A DNA stretch of 39,024 nt from Thiohalobacter sp. (GTDB lineage Bacteria > Pseudomonadota > Gammaproteobacteria > Thiohalobacterales > Thiohalobacteraceae), in contig JALWSQ010000252.1 of the NCBI GenBank assembly GCA_026993645.1, positions 1-39,024 on the forward strand. The letters run 5' to 3'. The position numbers were made by a program, and so were the translations under genes. The notes below the pieces were generated by a model. That model did no database searches. It was not told where the DNA came from and saw only the letters and a list, made by a program, of their open reading frames with translations. Of this stretch, positions 1-10,542 are shown piece after piece. Each line of letters opens with the position of its first letter. Position 1 is the stretch's first letter.

Positions 1-2
1 CC

Positions 3-497
3 GGCCCGCTGGCGGCGGTCGCCCTCGAGGCGTTCGACGAGGCCCTGGCCGAGCTGGCGGCCACCCGGGAACGGGAGGGTGGGCGGCTGCGGGAGATGCT
101 GCTGCAGCGGCTGGATACGCTGGGCCCCCTGGTGGGCCGGGTGCGGGCGCGGCAGCCCGAGGTGCGCCAGGCCATCCGCGAGCGCCTGGAGGGCCGGCTG
201 GCGGAATTGGCGGCGCGGGTGGACCAGGACCGGGTGGAGCAGGAGCTGGTCATGCTGGCCCAGCGGATGGACGTGGAGGAGGAGCTGGACCGGCTGGACG
301 CCCACATCGCCGAGGCCCGCCGCATCCTGGACGGGGACGGCGCCGTCGGCCGGCGGCTGGACTTCCTGATGCAGGAGTTCAACCGCGAGGCCAACACCCT
401 GGCCTCCAAGTCGGCGGACACCGAGACCACCGCGGCCGCGGTGGAGATGAAGGTGCTCATCGAGCAGATGCGGGAACAGGTGCAGAACATCGAATAG
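3..497 (+). CDS. yicC: YicC-family endoribonuclease/stress protein, C-terminal part (5' end outside window)
   Basis: Frame open from window edge; C-terminus DFLMQEFNREANTLASKSADTETTAAAVEMKVLIEQMREQVQNIE is typical of YicC; directly upstream of gmk. Confidence 0.9.
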   Translation, partial: GPLAAVALEAFDEALAELAATREREGGRLREMLLQRLDTLGPLVGRVRARQPEVRQAIRERLEGRLAELAARVDQDRVEQELVMLAQRMDVEEELDRLDAHIAEARRILDGDGAVGRRLDFLMQEFNREANTLASKSADTETTAAAVEMKVLIEQMREQVQNIE

Positions 498-589
498 GCC
501 GCCGGCCGTGGCACAATACCGGTCCGGCAGGCGGTCGCAGGATGCGCAAAGGCGCGGTACGCGCCGCGCGCATCGAACGCCAATCGTAG

Positions 590-1303
<714 letters not shown>

Positions 1304-1347
1304 ACTGAGCGGTCTTCCATCGAGAACCGAACCACTGAGGATCACCC

Positions 1348-1710
1348 ATGGCCCGTGTCACCGTGCAGGATTGTCTGGAGAATGTCGCCAACCGCTTCGA
1401 ACTGGTACTGGTGGCGGCCAAGCGCGCGCGGCAGCTGTCCCAGGGCAGCGCCGCCCAGTTGCCCTGGGAGAACGACAAGCCCACGGTCATGGCCCTGCGG
1501 GAGGTGGCCGAGGGCCTGGTGGGACCCGACATCCTGAAGGAGGAGCCACCCAAGCCGGAGGTGGAGTTCATCATGCCCGGCAGCGAGGCGGCGGAGGCCG
1601 GGGAGGCGCCGGCCGCCGCTGCGTCCGACGCGGGCGAGGCAGCGGGGGACGAGGCGTCGGGCGACGAGGCGCCGGGGGAGGAAGGGTCGGAACCGTCCGC
1701 CGACGCCTGA
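1348..1710 (+). CDS. rpoZ: DNA-directed RNA polymerase omega subunit with acidic low-complexity C-terminal tail
   Basis: [30 protein letters not shown]; between gmk and spoT. Confidence 0.95.
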   Translation: MARVTVQDCLENVANRFELVLVAAKRARQLSQGSAAQLPWENDKPTVMALREVAEGLVGPDILKEEPPKPEVEFIMPGSEAAEAGEAPAAAASDAGEAAGDEASGDEAPGEEGSEPSADA

Positions 1711-1886
1711 TCCCAGTACCCCCTGTTTCCCCTGCTGCAGGCGGGTCATCTGTTCGTGCGTGCCCGCTTGGCCTATGATTCCCTGGAACTTGCGTCCCGG
1801 CGCGCCATGCCCTGGCGGGGCGAACGCGCGTGCCTGAGCGCCGTCTCCGCCGGGCCCGGCCCGGCGCCCGACCGGAATGGGGGACG

Positions 1887-4055
1887 ATGGCGGTTAGCAC
1901 CGAACAGCTGGGCGGGCAACCCGAATCCCGCTACCTGATCAGCGACCTGTGCGAGTTGCTGGAGACCTACCTGGAGCCGGAACAGGTGCGGGAGGTCTAC
2001 CGCGCCTACCTGTTCGCCGCCGAGGCCCACGAGGGCCAGCACCGGCTCACCGGCGAACCCTACATCTACCATCCCATCGCCGCCGCCCGCATCCTGGCCG
2101 AGATGCACATGGACGCCGACAGTATCGTGGCCGCCATCCTGCACGACGTCATCGAGGACACCCCCACCGCCAAGGCCCAGGTGGCCACCGAGTTCGGCAG
2201 CGAGGTGGCGGAGCTGGTGGATGGCGTCAGCAAGCTGACCCAGATCCGCTTCGAGAGCCAGGCCGAGGCCCAGGCGGAGAACTTCCGCAAGATGATGCTG
2301 GCCATGGTCAAGGACATCCGCGTCATCCTGGTGAAGCTGGCCGATCGCCTGCACAACATGCGCACCCTGGGCGTGATGCGGCCGGAGAAACGCCGCCGCA
2401 TCGCCCGCGAGACCCTGGAGATCTACGCCCCCATCGCCAACCGGCTGGGGATGAACCAGGTCCGGCTGGAGCTGGAGGACCTGGGCTTCACCGCCCTCTA
2501 TCCCCTCCGTTCGCGGGTGTTGCGGGAATCGGTGCGGCGGGCCCGCGGCAACCGCAAGGAGATCCTCAGCAAGATCGAGACCGCCATCAAGCGGCGCCTG
2601 CGCCAGGAGGAGGTGGAGGGCCGGGTGCTGTCGCGGGAGAAGCATCTCTACAGCCTCTACCAGAAGATGCGCGGTCGCGGCCTGTCCTTCTCCGAGGTGC
2701 TGGACGTCTACGCCTTCCGCATCATCGTCGACAAGGTGGATACCTGTTACCGCGCCCTGGGGGTGGTTCACAACCTGTACAAGCCGGTGCCGGGCCGGTT
2801 CAAGGACTACATCGCCATTCCCAAGGCCAACGGCTATCAGTCCCTGCACACGGTGCTGTTCGGCCCCTACGGGGTGCCCATCGAGGTGCAGATCCGCACC
2901 GAGGAGATGGACCAGGTGGCGGAGGCGGGCATCGCCGCCCACTGGCTGTACAAATCCGGCGAGGACAGCGCCAACAGCGCCCAGGTGCGGGCCCGCAACT
3001 GGCTGCGGGGGCTGCTGGAGATGCAGCGCAGCGCCGGCAACTCGTTGGAGTTCCTGGAAAACGTCAAGATCGACCTGTTCCCGGACGAGGTCTACGTCTT
3101 CACCCCCCGTGGCGACATCATGGAACTGCCGCGCGGTGCCACGGCGGTGGATTTCGCCTACGCCGTGCACACGGACGTGGGCAACAGCTGCATCGCGGCC
3201 AAGATCGACCGCCGCCTGGCACCCCTGCGCACGCCGCTGGTCAACGGCCAGACGGTGGAGATCATCACCGCGCCGGGCGCCCATCCCAACCCGGCCTGGC
3301 TCGCCTTCGTGGTCACCGGCAAGGCCCGCGCCGGCATCCGCCACCACCTCAAGCACCTGCAGGGGGCGGAGGCGGTGGAGCTGGGGCGGCGGCTGTTGAA
3401 CAAGGCCCTGGTGACCCTCGGCAGCTCCCTGGAACAGCTGCCGGCCGACCGCATGGAGGGCTTCCTGCGCGCCCACCAGCTGGATGGTGAGGGGCCGCTG
3501 CTGAGCGACATCGGCCTGGGCAACCGGATGCCGCTCCTGGTGGCGCGGGAGCTGCTGGGGCTGGGGGCCTCGGAGGGGGCGCCGGCGGAACCGGGCGCCG
3601 GCCGGCTCGCCCGGCCCCTGGCCATCAAGGGGACCGAGGGCATGGTGGTGAGTTTCGCCCGCTGCTGCCGGCCCATCCCCGGCGATCCCATCGTCGGTTT
3701 CGTCAGCACCGGGCGCGGCATCGTCATCCACGTGGAGAACTGTAAGAACGTCGCCGATTTCCGCAACCGGCCGGAGAAGTGGGTGGACGTGGAATGGGAG
3801 CCCGAGGTCGAGGGCGAGTTCCCGGCCGAGATCCGGGTCGAGGTGGCCAACCGCCGTGGGGTGCTGGCCACCGTGGCCACCGCCATCGCCGAGGCCGGTT
3901 CCAATATCGAGAACGTGTCCATCGAGGAGCGGGATGGCATGAACACCTCCATCCTGTTCACCATCAATGTCCAGGGCCGCATCCACCTGGCGCGGGTGAT
4001 GCGGCGCATCCGGCGTATTTCCGTGGTCCATCGCATCAGCCGCCAGCGCAGCTGA
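1887..4055 (+). CDS. spoT: Bifunctional (p)ppGpp synthetase/hydrolase SpoT
   Basis: HD motif HDVIEDT, RelA_SpoT domain, TGS (VFTPRGDIMELPRGATAVDFAYAVHTDVG), C-terminal ACT; ATG at 1887 preferred over the 1830 start in the ORF track. Confidence 0.95.
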   Translation: MAVSTEQLGGQPESRYLISDLCELLETYLEPEQVREVYRAYLFAAEAHEGQHRLTGEPYIYHPIAAARILAEMHMDADSIVAAILHDVIEDTPTAKAQVATEFGSEVAELVDGVSKLTQIRFESQAEAQAENFRKMMLAMVKDIRVILVKLADRLHNMRTLGVMRPEKRRRIARETLEIYAPIANRLGMNQVRLELEDLGFTALYPLRSRVLRESVRRARGNRKEILSKIETAIKRRLRQEEVEGRVLSREKHLYSLYQKMRGRGLSFSEVLDVYAFRIIVDKVDTCYRALGVVHNLYKPVPGRFKDYIAIPKANGYQSLHTVLFGPYGVPIEVQIRTEEMDQVAEAGIAAHWLYKSGEDSANSAQVRARNWLRGLLEMQRSAGNSLEFLENVKIDLFPDEVYVFTPRGDIMELPRGATAVDFAYAVHTDVGNSCIAAKIDRRLAPLRTPLVNGQTVEIITAPGAHPNPAWLAFVVTGKARAGIRHHLKHLQGAEAVELGRRLLNKALVTLGSSLEQLPADRMEGFLRAHQLDGEGPLLSDIGLGNRMPLLVARELLGLGASEGAPAEPGAGRLARPLAIKGTEGMVVSFARCCRPIPGDPIVGFVSTGRGIVIHVENCKNVADFRNRPEKWVDVEWEPEVEGEFPAEIRVEVANRRGVLATVATAIAEAGSNIENVSIEERDGMNTSILFTINVQGRIHLARVMRRIRRISVVHRISRQRS

Positions 4056-4097
4056 GGGGATGGCCACCCATGTTCCCGAAGATCACTGGAGGCAGGT

Positions 4098-4484
4098 ATG
4101 GCGCGCGACATCATTCGCACCGAGGCGGCCCCGCAGGCCATCGGCACCTATTCCCAGGCGGTCCGCTGTGACCGCACCGTCTATCTCTCGGGCCAGATCC
4201 CGCTGGATCCGGCCACCATGCAGATCGTGGACGGCGGCATGGAGCTGCGCATCCGCCAGGTGTTCGATAACCTGGCGGCGGTCTGCACCGCCGCCGGCGG
4301 TTCCCTGGCCGACATCGTCAAGCTCAACATCTACCTCACCGACCTGGCGCACTTCGGCCTGGTGAACGAGGTGATGGGGGAGTATTTCAGTGAGCCCTAC
4401 CCGGCGCGCGCAGCGGTGGGCGTGGCCGCCCTGCCGCGCGATGCGGGGGTCGAGATGGACGCCATCATGGTGTTGCCCGACTGA
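4098..4484 (+). CDS. ridA: RidA family reactive intermediate/imine deaminase
   Basis: [50 protein letters not shown] keeps the catalytic Arg region. Confidence 0.93.
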   Translation: MARDIIRTEAAPQAIGTYSQAVRCDRTVYLSGQIPLDPATMQIVDGGMELRIRQVFDNLAAVCTAAGGSLADIVKLNIYLTDLAHFGLVNEVMGEYFSEPYPARAAVGVAALPRDAGVEMDAIMVLPD

Positions 4485-4501
4485 GGGCCGCCCGCGCCCG
4501 C

Positions 4502-6619
4502 ATGCCCGGCCAGAGCCCGAGCGGATGCCCGCCGGAGGCGGCGGATGGGGATGCCCTGGAACGGCAGCCCGTGACCGCCCTGCGCGGGGTGGGCCCGCGC
4601 CTGGCCGAACGGCTGGAGCGGCTCGGCATTGTCCGGGTCCAGGACCTGCTGTTCCACCTGCCGCTGCGCTACGAGGACCGGACCCGGCTGCTGCCCCTGG
4701 GCGCCCTGCGCCCGGGCATGCGCTGCCTGGTGGCGGGCGAGGTGGCGCTGGCGGACGTCCACTTCGGCCGCCGTCGCGCCCTGCTGGTGCGCCTGGTCGA
4801 CGGCACCGGCGGACTCACCCTGCGTTTCTTCCATTTCGGGGCCGCACAGCAGCGCGCCTTCGGCCGCGGCAGCCATTGCCGCTGTTTCGGCGAGGTGCGG
4901 CGGGGGCCGGCGGGGCTGGAGATGGTGCACCCGGAGTACCAGCTGTGGCAGGGGGAGGCGGCACCGCCGCTGGAACGGACCCTGACACCGGTCTATGCCG
5001 CCACCGAGGGGTTGAGCCAGGCCAGCCTGCGCCGTCTCACCGACCAGGCCCTGGCGCGCCTCGATCAGGTCGACGAGCTGCTGCCGGCCCGGCTGCCCGG
5101 GCGCCAGGGTCTGCCATCGCTGGCGGCGGCCCTGCGCTACGTCCATCGGCCGCCACCGGACGCCGACCTGGCCGAGCTGGAGCAGGGGCGTCATCCCTGC
5201 CAGCAGCGGCTGGTGTTCGAGGAGCTGCTGGCCCACCACCTCAGCCTGCGCCGCCTGCGCCAGCGGGTCCGGCGCCATCGGGCACCGGAGATCCGCCCCG
5301 GGGGGGCGCTGGCCCGGGGCCTGCTGGCGCGACTGCCGTTCACGCCCACCGCCGCCCAGGCGCGGGTGGTGGCGGAGATACTGGCGGACCTGGCCCGGCC
5401 CCACCCCATGCTGCGCCTGGTGCAGGGCGACGTGGGCTCGGGCAAGACCCTGGTGGCCGCCCTGGCGGCGGCCGCCGTGGTGGATGCCGGCTGGCAGGTG
5501 GCCTTCATGGCGCCCACCGAGCTGCTGGCGGAACAGCACTATCGCACCCTGTGCGACTGGTTCGAGCCCGTCGGCCTGCACCCGGTCTGGCTGGCCGCCC
5601 GCGGGCGCGGGTCGGGGCGACCGGCCCTGCTGGCCGACATCGCCGCCGGCCGCCACGCCCTGGTGGTGGGGACCCACGCCCTGTTCCAGGCGGACGTGCG
5701 CTTCGGTCGCCTGGGGCTGGTGGTGGTGGACGAGCAGCACCGCTTCGGCGTGCACCAGCGCCTGGCCCTGCGTGACAAGGGCGCCGACGGTCGCCTGCGG
5801 CCGCACCAGCTCACCATGACCGCGACCCCCATCCCGCGCACCCTGGCCATGGCCTTCTATGGTGACCTCGACCTGTCCGTGATCGACGAGCTGCCGCCGG
5901 GACGGCAGCCGGTGACCACGGTGGCCGTGCCGGCGGAGCGGCGCGACCAGGTGATCGCGCGGGTGCGCCAGGCCTGCGGCGCCGGCCAGCAGGCCTACTG
6001 GATCTGCACCCTGATCGAGGCCTCGGAGGCATTGCAGTGCCAGGCGGCGGAGGAGACCCTGGCGCGGCTGCGGGCGGAGCTGCCGGAGCTGCGCCTGGGG
6101 CTGGCCCACGGCCGCATGAAGGGGGCGGAGCGGGAGGCGGTGATGCAGGCGTTCAAGGCGGGGGACATCGACCTGCTGATCGCGACCACCGTGGTGGAGG
6201 TCGGGGTCGACGTGCCCAACGCCAGCCTCATGATCATCGAGAACCCGGAACGCCTGGGCCTGTCCCAGCTGCACCAGCTGCGGGGCCGTGTCGGCCGCGG
6301 CCGGCGGGCCTCGGCCTGCGTGCTGCTCTACCAGGGGCCCCTGTCGCGGCGCGCACGGGAGCGGCTGGCGGTGATGCGCGAGACCAACGATGGTTTCGAG
6401 ATCGCCCGACGCGATCTGGCCCTGCGCGGGCCGGGCGAGGTCCTGGGTACGCGCCAGACCGGCCAGGTGACCCTGCGCGTGGCCGACTACCTGCGTGACG
6501 AGGCCTTGCTGCCGGCGGTTGAGCGGGCGGCGGGCGTGGTCGAGCAGACCTGCCCCGATGTCGTGCCCCGTCTCGTCCGCCGCTGGCTCGGCAATGCGCC
6601 CCGTTACGGCGAGGTCTGA
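4502..6619 (+). CDS. recG: ATP-dependent DNA helicase RecG
   Basis: LVQGDVGSGKTLVA, DEQHRFGVHQR, TMTATPIPRTLAMAFYGDLD, QLRGRVGRG. Confidence 0.96.
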   Translation: MPGQSPSGCPPEAADGDALERQPVTALRGVGPRLAERLERLGIVRVQDLLFHLPLRYEDRTRLLPLGALRPGMRCLVAGEVALADVHFGRRRALLVRLVDGTGGLTLRFFHFGAAQQRAFGRGSHCRCFGEVRRGPAGLEMVHPEYQLWQGEAAPPLERTLTPVYAATEGLSQASLRRLTDQALARLDQVDELLPARLPGRQGLPSLAAALRYVHRPPPDADLAELEQGRHPCQQRLVFEELLAHHLSLRRLRQRVRRHRAPEIRPGGALARGLLARLPFTPTAAQARVVAEILADLARPHPMLRLVQGDVGSGKTLVAALAAAAVVDAGWQVAFMAPTELLAEQHYRTLCDWFEPVGLHPVWLAARGRGSGRPALLADIAAGRHALVVGTHALFQADVRFGRLGLVVVDEQHRFGVHQRLALRDKGADGRLRPHQLTMTATPIPRTLAMAFYGDLDLSVIDELPPGRQPVTTVAVPAERRDQVIARVRQACGAGQQAYWICTLIEASEALQCQAAEETLARLRAELPELRLGLAHGRMKGAEREAVMQAFKAGDIDLLIATTVVEVGVDVPNASLMIIENPERLGLSQLHQLRGRVGRGRRASACVLLYQGPLSRRARERLAVMRETNDGFEIARRDLALRGPGEVLGTRQTGQVTLRVADYLRDEALLPAVERAAGVVEQTCPDVVPRLVRRWLGNAPRYGEV

Positions 6620-6687
6620 GCCGGCCGCGCTCTGACGCCGGCTCGCCGGCGTGCGATAATGCCCACTTTCGGCCGGAGCAGGGCGAG

Positions 6688-7311
6688 GTGAAGCGGGGGA
6701 TTCTGGCGCAGCGTGGCGGTGGTTCGGGCACCCAGCTGGGACCCTGGCGGCCGGGCCGGCAATGGCGTCGGGGCGGCATACCGCCGCGGCTCTGGCCCTG
6801 GCTGTTCGATCCCGGTTCCCTCACCGCCAGCCTGCGCCGGGCCTGTGCCGGCCGCCTGCGGGTGGAGGTACTGCGGCAGGGGCTGGGCCGGCCGCGGCGC
6901 GACGAGTGCCTCGCCCTGGGCATTCCCTGCCATGCCCGGGCGTTGATCCGCCAGGTCTATCTTCGCTGTGAGGGCGAACCCTGGGTCTACGCCCGCACCG
7001 TCATTCCCCTGTCCTCCCTGCGCGGCCGGCTGCGGCGCCTGCGCCACCTGGGGGTGCAGCCCCTGGGCGCCCTGTTGTTCGCCGATCCGGCCATGACGCG
7101 GGAGCCGGTGGCGGTGGCCCGGATCGAGCCGGGTTCGCGGCTGCATGCCCTGGCCCTGGCCGACAGTCCCCCGCACGCCGGTTGCCTCTGGGCCCGCCGC
7201 ACCTGCTACCGCCTGTCCGGCCACCCGCTGCTGGTCAGCGAGTTCTTCCTGCCGGCCCTGCCGGACCATCCCACGGCGGCCGCTCAGAACGCGAGGTGCA
7301 GGCCGGCGTAG
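6688..7311 (+). CDS. ubiC: Chorismate lyase (chorismate--pyruvate lyase)
   Basis: IRQVYLRCEGEPWVYARTVIP and LLVSEFFLPALP motifs of the UbiC family. Confidence 0.85.
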   Translation: MKRGILAQRGGGSGTQLGPWRPGRQWRRGGIPPRLWPWLFDPGSLTASLRRACAGRLRVEVLRQGLGRPRRDECLALGIPCHARALIRQVYLRCEGEPWVYARTVIPLSSLRGRLRRLRHLGVQPLGALLFADPAMTREPVAVARIEPGSRLHALALADSPPHAGCLWARRTCYRLSGHPLLVSEFFLPALPDHPTAAAQNARCRPA

Positions 7312-8042
7312 GGACCGGAGAACTCCAGGTTGCTGGAGGCGCCGTCGAAGTCGTTCAGGTCGAGCCGGATGGCACGGTAGCCCGCCTGCACGCCCACCCG
7401 CCAGGGGGTGCGGTAGCGGACCTCGGCGCGATAGTCGTAGAAGCGGCTGCCCTGGTAGCCGATCCAGGCGCCGTCCAGGCCCAGTGACAGGCCGGTGAGC
7501 GGCAGGTCCGCGCCCACCCCGGCATAGAGCATGGGCACCCAGCCCTGGACGTGCGCGGACTGGTGTCCGCTCAGGCTGCCGTCGAGGTCCACGTCCAGCT
7601 CCACCCGCTTGGCATCGATGCCCAGGTCCAGGTCGACCCAGTTGTCCAGCGGCGAGTAGTAGAGGGTGACGTCGGCCTGGTTGAGGCGGATATGGCTGGC
7701 CACCGCCTCGCTGGCGCTGAAGACCCGGCCGCCGTAGCTCACCGAGCGGCTCAGGCGGCCGTTGGCGCTGCTGTCCAGGTCGGTCACCGCCAGGCGGATG
7801 TTGGGCACCATGGGGACCGGTTGTTCCAGCCGGACGAAGACGCTGGTGACCTGGTCGCTGCCGTAGCCCAGGTCGTTGCGCAGGTTGATGTCGTCCGCCG
7901 GGTTGCTGCTGCGGTAGCGGGCGGTACCGCTGAGGTCGTAGTACCAGTAGCTGGCGCCGGCGGCCAGTCCCAGGCTGTCGGCCAGGGCCGGCAGCGCGGG
8001 TAGGAGCAGCAGGGCGAAGGTGAACAGGCGTGATGGCTGCAT
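7284..8042 (-). CDS. Outer membrane beta-barrel protein, TIGR04219-like
   Basis: Signal peptide MQPSRLFTFALLLLPALPALA, alternating amphipathic strands, C-terminal Phe (AGLHLAF); the track ORF starts at 8072, start at 8042 preferred. Confidence 0.8.
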   Translation of the reverse strand: MQPSRLFTFALLLLPALPALADSLGLAAGASYWYYDLSGTARYRSSNPADDINLRNDLGYGSDQVTSVFVRLEQPVPMVPNIRLAVTDLDSSANGRLSRSVSYGGRVFSASEAVASHIRLNQADVTLYYSPLDNWVDLDLGIDAKRVELDVDLDGSLSGHQSAHVQGWVPMLYAGVGADLPLTGLSLGLDGAWIGYQGSRFYDYRAEVRYRTPWRVGVQAGYRAIRLDLNDFDGASSNLEFSGPYAGLHLAF

Positions 8043-8271
8043 GGGTGTCCTCCCGATGTGGGTCCGATCCATCTACTTTCGCAGGCACACCATGCAAAAA
8101 CCATGAACGGGCGCACAGCCCGCCATACCAGACAGCAGGCCATGTCATCTCCATCCCGGATATTGGAATGGCCCATTCCGGCGTAGGAGGGGTGGTTGGT
8201 TGTCGTGGCATGGTGATGCGGAATCATGGGATACTGCGTGACCTCGGTGGATCGACGGAGAAACCTGACAC

Positions 8272-8886
8272 ATGCGTATCGGGATCATCAGCGGCAGCCA
8301 CCGCCGGGAGGCCCAGAGCCTCAAGGTGGCGCGCTTCATCGAACGGTTGCTGCGGGACCAGGGCATCTGCGAGGAGAGCTGGCTGTTCAGCCTGTCCGGC
8401 AACCCCCTGCCGCTGTGGGACGAGGGCATCTGGGCGGGGGAGCCGGAGTGGACGGCGCGGCTGGCGCCCATTGGGGCAGAACTCGCGGCCTGTGACGGTT
8501 TCGTGGTGGTCTCCCCCGAGTGGCACGGCCAGGTGCCGGCGGGGCTGAAGAATTTCTTCCTGCTCTGGGGCAAGGGAGAGCTGGCCCACAAGCCGGCCCT
8601 AATCGTGACCGTCTCGGCCGGCGACGGGGGTGCCTACCCGGTGGCGGAGCTGCGCATGAGCAGTTACAAGAACAACCGCCTGTGCTACATCCCGGAACAG
8701 GTGATCCTGCGCCATGTCGAACGGGTGCTGAACGAGGATCCCGCCGCCAACGATGCGGAGGCGGACGCCTATTACCGCGCCCGGCTGGCCTGGGCGCTGC
8801 GCATCCTGGTGGCCTATGCCCAGGCCCTGGCGCCGGTGCGCGCCAGCGGGGTGACGGCCACGACCGAATTCAAGAATGGCATGTAG
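8272..8886 (+). CDS. NAD(P)H-dependent FMN reductase family protein
   Basis: MRIGIISGSHRREAQSLKVARFI ... VVSPEWHGQVPAGLKNFFLLWG, flavodoxin-like FMN-binding motifs. Confidence 0.87.
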   Translation: MRIGIISGSHRREAQSLKVARFIERLLRDQGICEESWLFSLSGNPLPLWDEGIWAGEPEWTARLAPIGAELAACDGFVVVSPEWHGQVPAGLKNFFLLWGKGELAHKPALIVTVSAGDGGAYPVAELRMSSYKNNRLCYIPEQVILRHVERVLNEDPAANDAEADAYYRARLAWALRILVAYAQALAPVRASGVTATTEFKNGM

Positions 8887-8924
8887 GACGGCCGCGGTGG
8901 CCGTCCCTGCCGGACAGGTGAGAC

Positions 8925-9344
8925 ATGACCGACGACAACGATTTCATACCCCATAACGACCTGGAGCGACAGCTCCTCGACGCCCAGGAGGGCCGGCTGG
9001 CGCCGGACCGTTTCATGCAGGCCCTGCTGGAGGCCCAGGTGTTCCTGCCGGTGCAGGACGATCCCGCCCAGGTGGCCGGCCTGCAGACCAGCGACCGGGC
9101 CGTGCCCCTCAGCCTGACCACCGAGGATGGCATGACGGTGGTGCCCATCTTCACCAGTCCCGACCGCGCCCAGGCCTTCCTGTCCGGCTTCCCGGATTTC
9201 AACGGCGGCATCCTGGCGGAATTCCGCTGGGTGGCGGCGCGGGTACCCGGCTGCGGCATCAGTCTCAACCCGGGCTGGCCGGTGGGCCTGGACGTGGAGC
9301 CGGAGCAGCTCCGCCGCCTGGTCGACGCCGGCAGCGAAGCCTGA
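8925..9344 (+). CDS. SseB-family protein (SseB N-terminal domain)
   Basis: NDLERQLLDAQEGRLAPDRFMQALLEAQVFLPVQD ... GISLNPGWPVGLDVEP. Confidence 0.75.
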   Translation: MTDDNDFIPHNDLERQLLDAQEGRLAPDRFMQALLEAQVFLPVQDDPAQVAGLQTSDRAVPLSLTTEDGMTVVPIFTSPDRAQAFLSGFPDFNGGILAEFRWVAARVPGCGISLNPGWPVGLDVEPEQLRRLVDAGSEA

Positions 9345-9347
9345 TCC

Positions 9348-10520
9348 GTGGCCGGGAAGGGTACGCCTGAGCTGCCCAGCGAGTGGATCGACACGCCGGC
9401 GGCGCTGGAGGGCCTGTGCCGGCACCTGGCGCAGCAGCCCTGGTTCGCCCTGGACACCGAGTTCCTGCGCGAGAAGACCTACTACCCCCGGCTGTGCCTG
9501 GTCCAGGTGGGTACCCCGGAACGGTTGGCCTGCATCGATCCCCTGGCCCTGGACGACCTGGCACCCCTGCGGCCGGTGCTGGAGGATCGGGGGATCGTCA
9601 AGGTGGTGCATGCCGCCCACCAGGACCTGGAGATCTTCTATCACCTGTTCGGCCGCGCCCCGGCCCCGGTGTTCGACACCCAGATCGCCGCCCCCCTGTT
9701 GGGTCTGCGTGACCAGGCCGGTTACGGCGCCCTGGTCCAGCATTTCCTCGGCATCAAACTGCAGAAGGGGCATGCCCGCACCGACTGGTGTCGGCGGCCC
9801 CTGTCGGCGGCCCAGGTGCGCTACGCGGCGGACGACGTCCGCTACCTGGCCCGGGTCTATCCACTCCTGCGCGGCGAGCTGGAACGCCGCGGGCGGCTGG
9901 ACTGGCTGGCGCCGGATTTCGAGGCGCTGGTCCAGGCCGCGCGCTTCGACCAGGATCCGCAGGAGGCCTGGCGCCGGATCAAGGGCGCCGGGCGGTTGCG
10001 CGGCCGGGCGCGGGCGGCCCTGCAGGCGCTGGCCGCCTGGCGCGAGCACCAGGCCCGGCGCCTGGACCGGCCCCGGCGCTGGATCCTGTCCGATGAGGTG
10101 CTCCTGGCCATCGCCCGGCTGCGGCCGGATTCGCTGGAGACCCTGGCCAGCGTGCGTGGCCTGCCGCCGCGCACCCTGCGCGAACAGGGCCAGGCCCTGC
10201 TGGATGCCCTGGCCGGCGCCGACCGGGCCGGTCCCGAGGCGCCGCCCTCGCGGGTACCGCAGCCCCCCCTGACCCCGCAACAGGAGGCCCTGGTGGACAT
10301 CCTCACCGGCGTGCTGCGGCTGCTGGCGGACGCCGAGTCGGTGCATCCCTCGGTACTGGCGGTGCGCCGCGACCTGGAGCAGGCGGTACGCGGGGATCGT
10401 TCCGGCCCCCTGTTTCAGGGTTGGCGCTACCGGCTGGCGGGGCAGGCGCTGGAGGAGGTCCTGGCCGGCGAACGTTGCCTGCGCCTGGCCGGTGGCAGCG
10501 TCCAGTGGGTGGATTGCTGA
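9348..10520 (+). CDS. rnd: Ribonuclease D
   Basis: DEDD exonuclease motifs (ALDTEFLREKTYYPRLCLVQV, HAAHQDLEIF, YAADDVRYL) plus HRDC-like region; GTG start. Confidence 0.94.
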   Translation: MAGKGTPELPSEWIDTPAALEGLCRHLAQQPWFALDTEFLREKTYYPRLCLVQVGTPERLACIDPLALDDLAPLRPVLEDRGIVKVVHAAHQDLEIFYHLFGRAPAPVFDTQIAAPLLGLRDQAGYGALVQHFLGIKLQKGHARTDWCRRPLSAAQVRYAADDVRYLARVYPLLRGELERRGRLDWLAPDFEALVQAARFDQDPQEAWRRIKGAGRLRGRARAALQALAAWREHQARRLDRPRRWILSDEVLLAIARLRPDSLETLASVRGLPPRTLREQGQALLDALAGADRAGPEAPPSRVPQPPLTPQQEALVDILTGVLRLLADAESVHPSVLAVRRDLEQAVRGDRSGPLFQGWRYRLAGQALEEVLAGERCLRLAGGSVQWVDC

Positions 10521-10542
10521 GCGCGGCGACCCTCGCCCTCAG
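10517..10542. terminator. Candidate bidirectional hairpin between convergent rnd and the ABC-2 permease gene
   Basis: CTGAG-cgc-GGCGA-ccc-TCGCC-CTCAG; both genes' stop codons lie in the outer stem; no clear U-tract. Confidence 0.35.

Noticed and set aside
1773-4067. 764-aa minus-strand ORF antisense to spoT
   Set aside because: GC-rich shadow ORF; His/Gln/Asp-rich composition with no domain, while the plus strand encodes clear SpoT.
4397-6274. 625-aa minus-strand ORF antisense to recG
   Set aside because: Shadow ORF opposite an unambiguous RecG; low-complexity composition.
8145-8190. GGAATG-gcc-CATTCC inverted repeat in the 8042-8272 divergent spacer as a regulator site
   Set aside because: Only 6-bp arms and no recognised regulator consensus or well-placed promoter; too weak to call.
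8814-10346. 510-aa minus-strand ORF antisense to the SseB-like gene and rnd
   Set aside because: Shadow ORF; real domains are on the plus strand.
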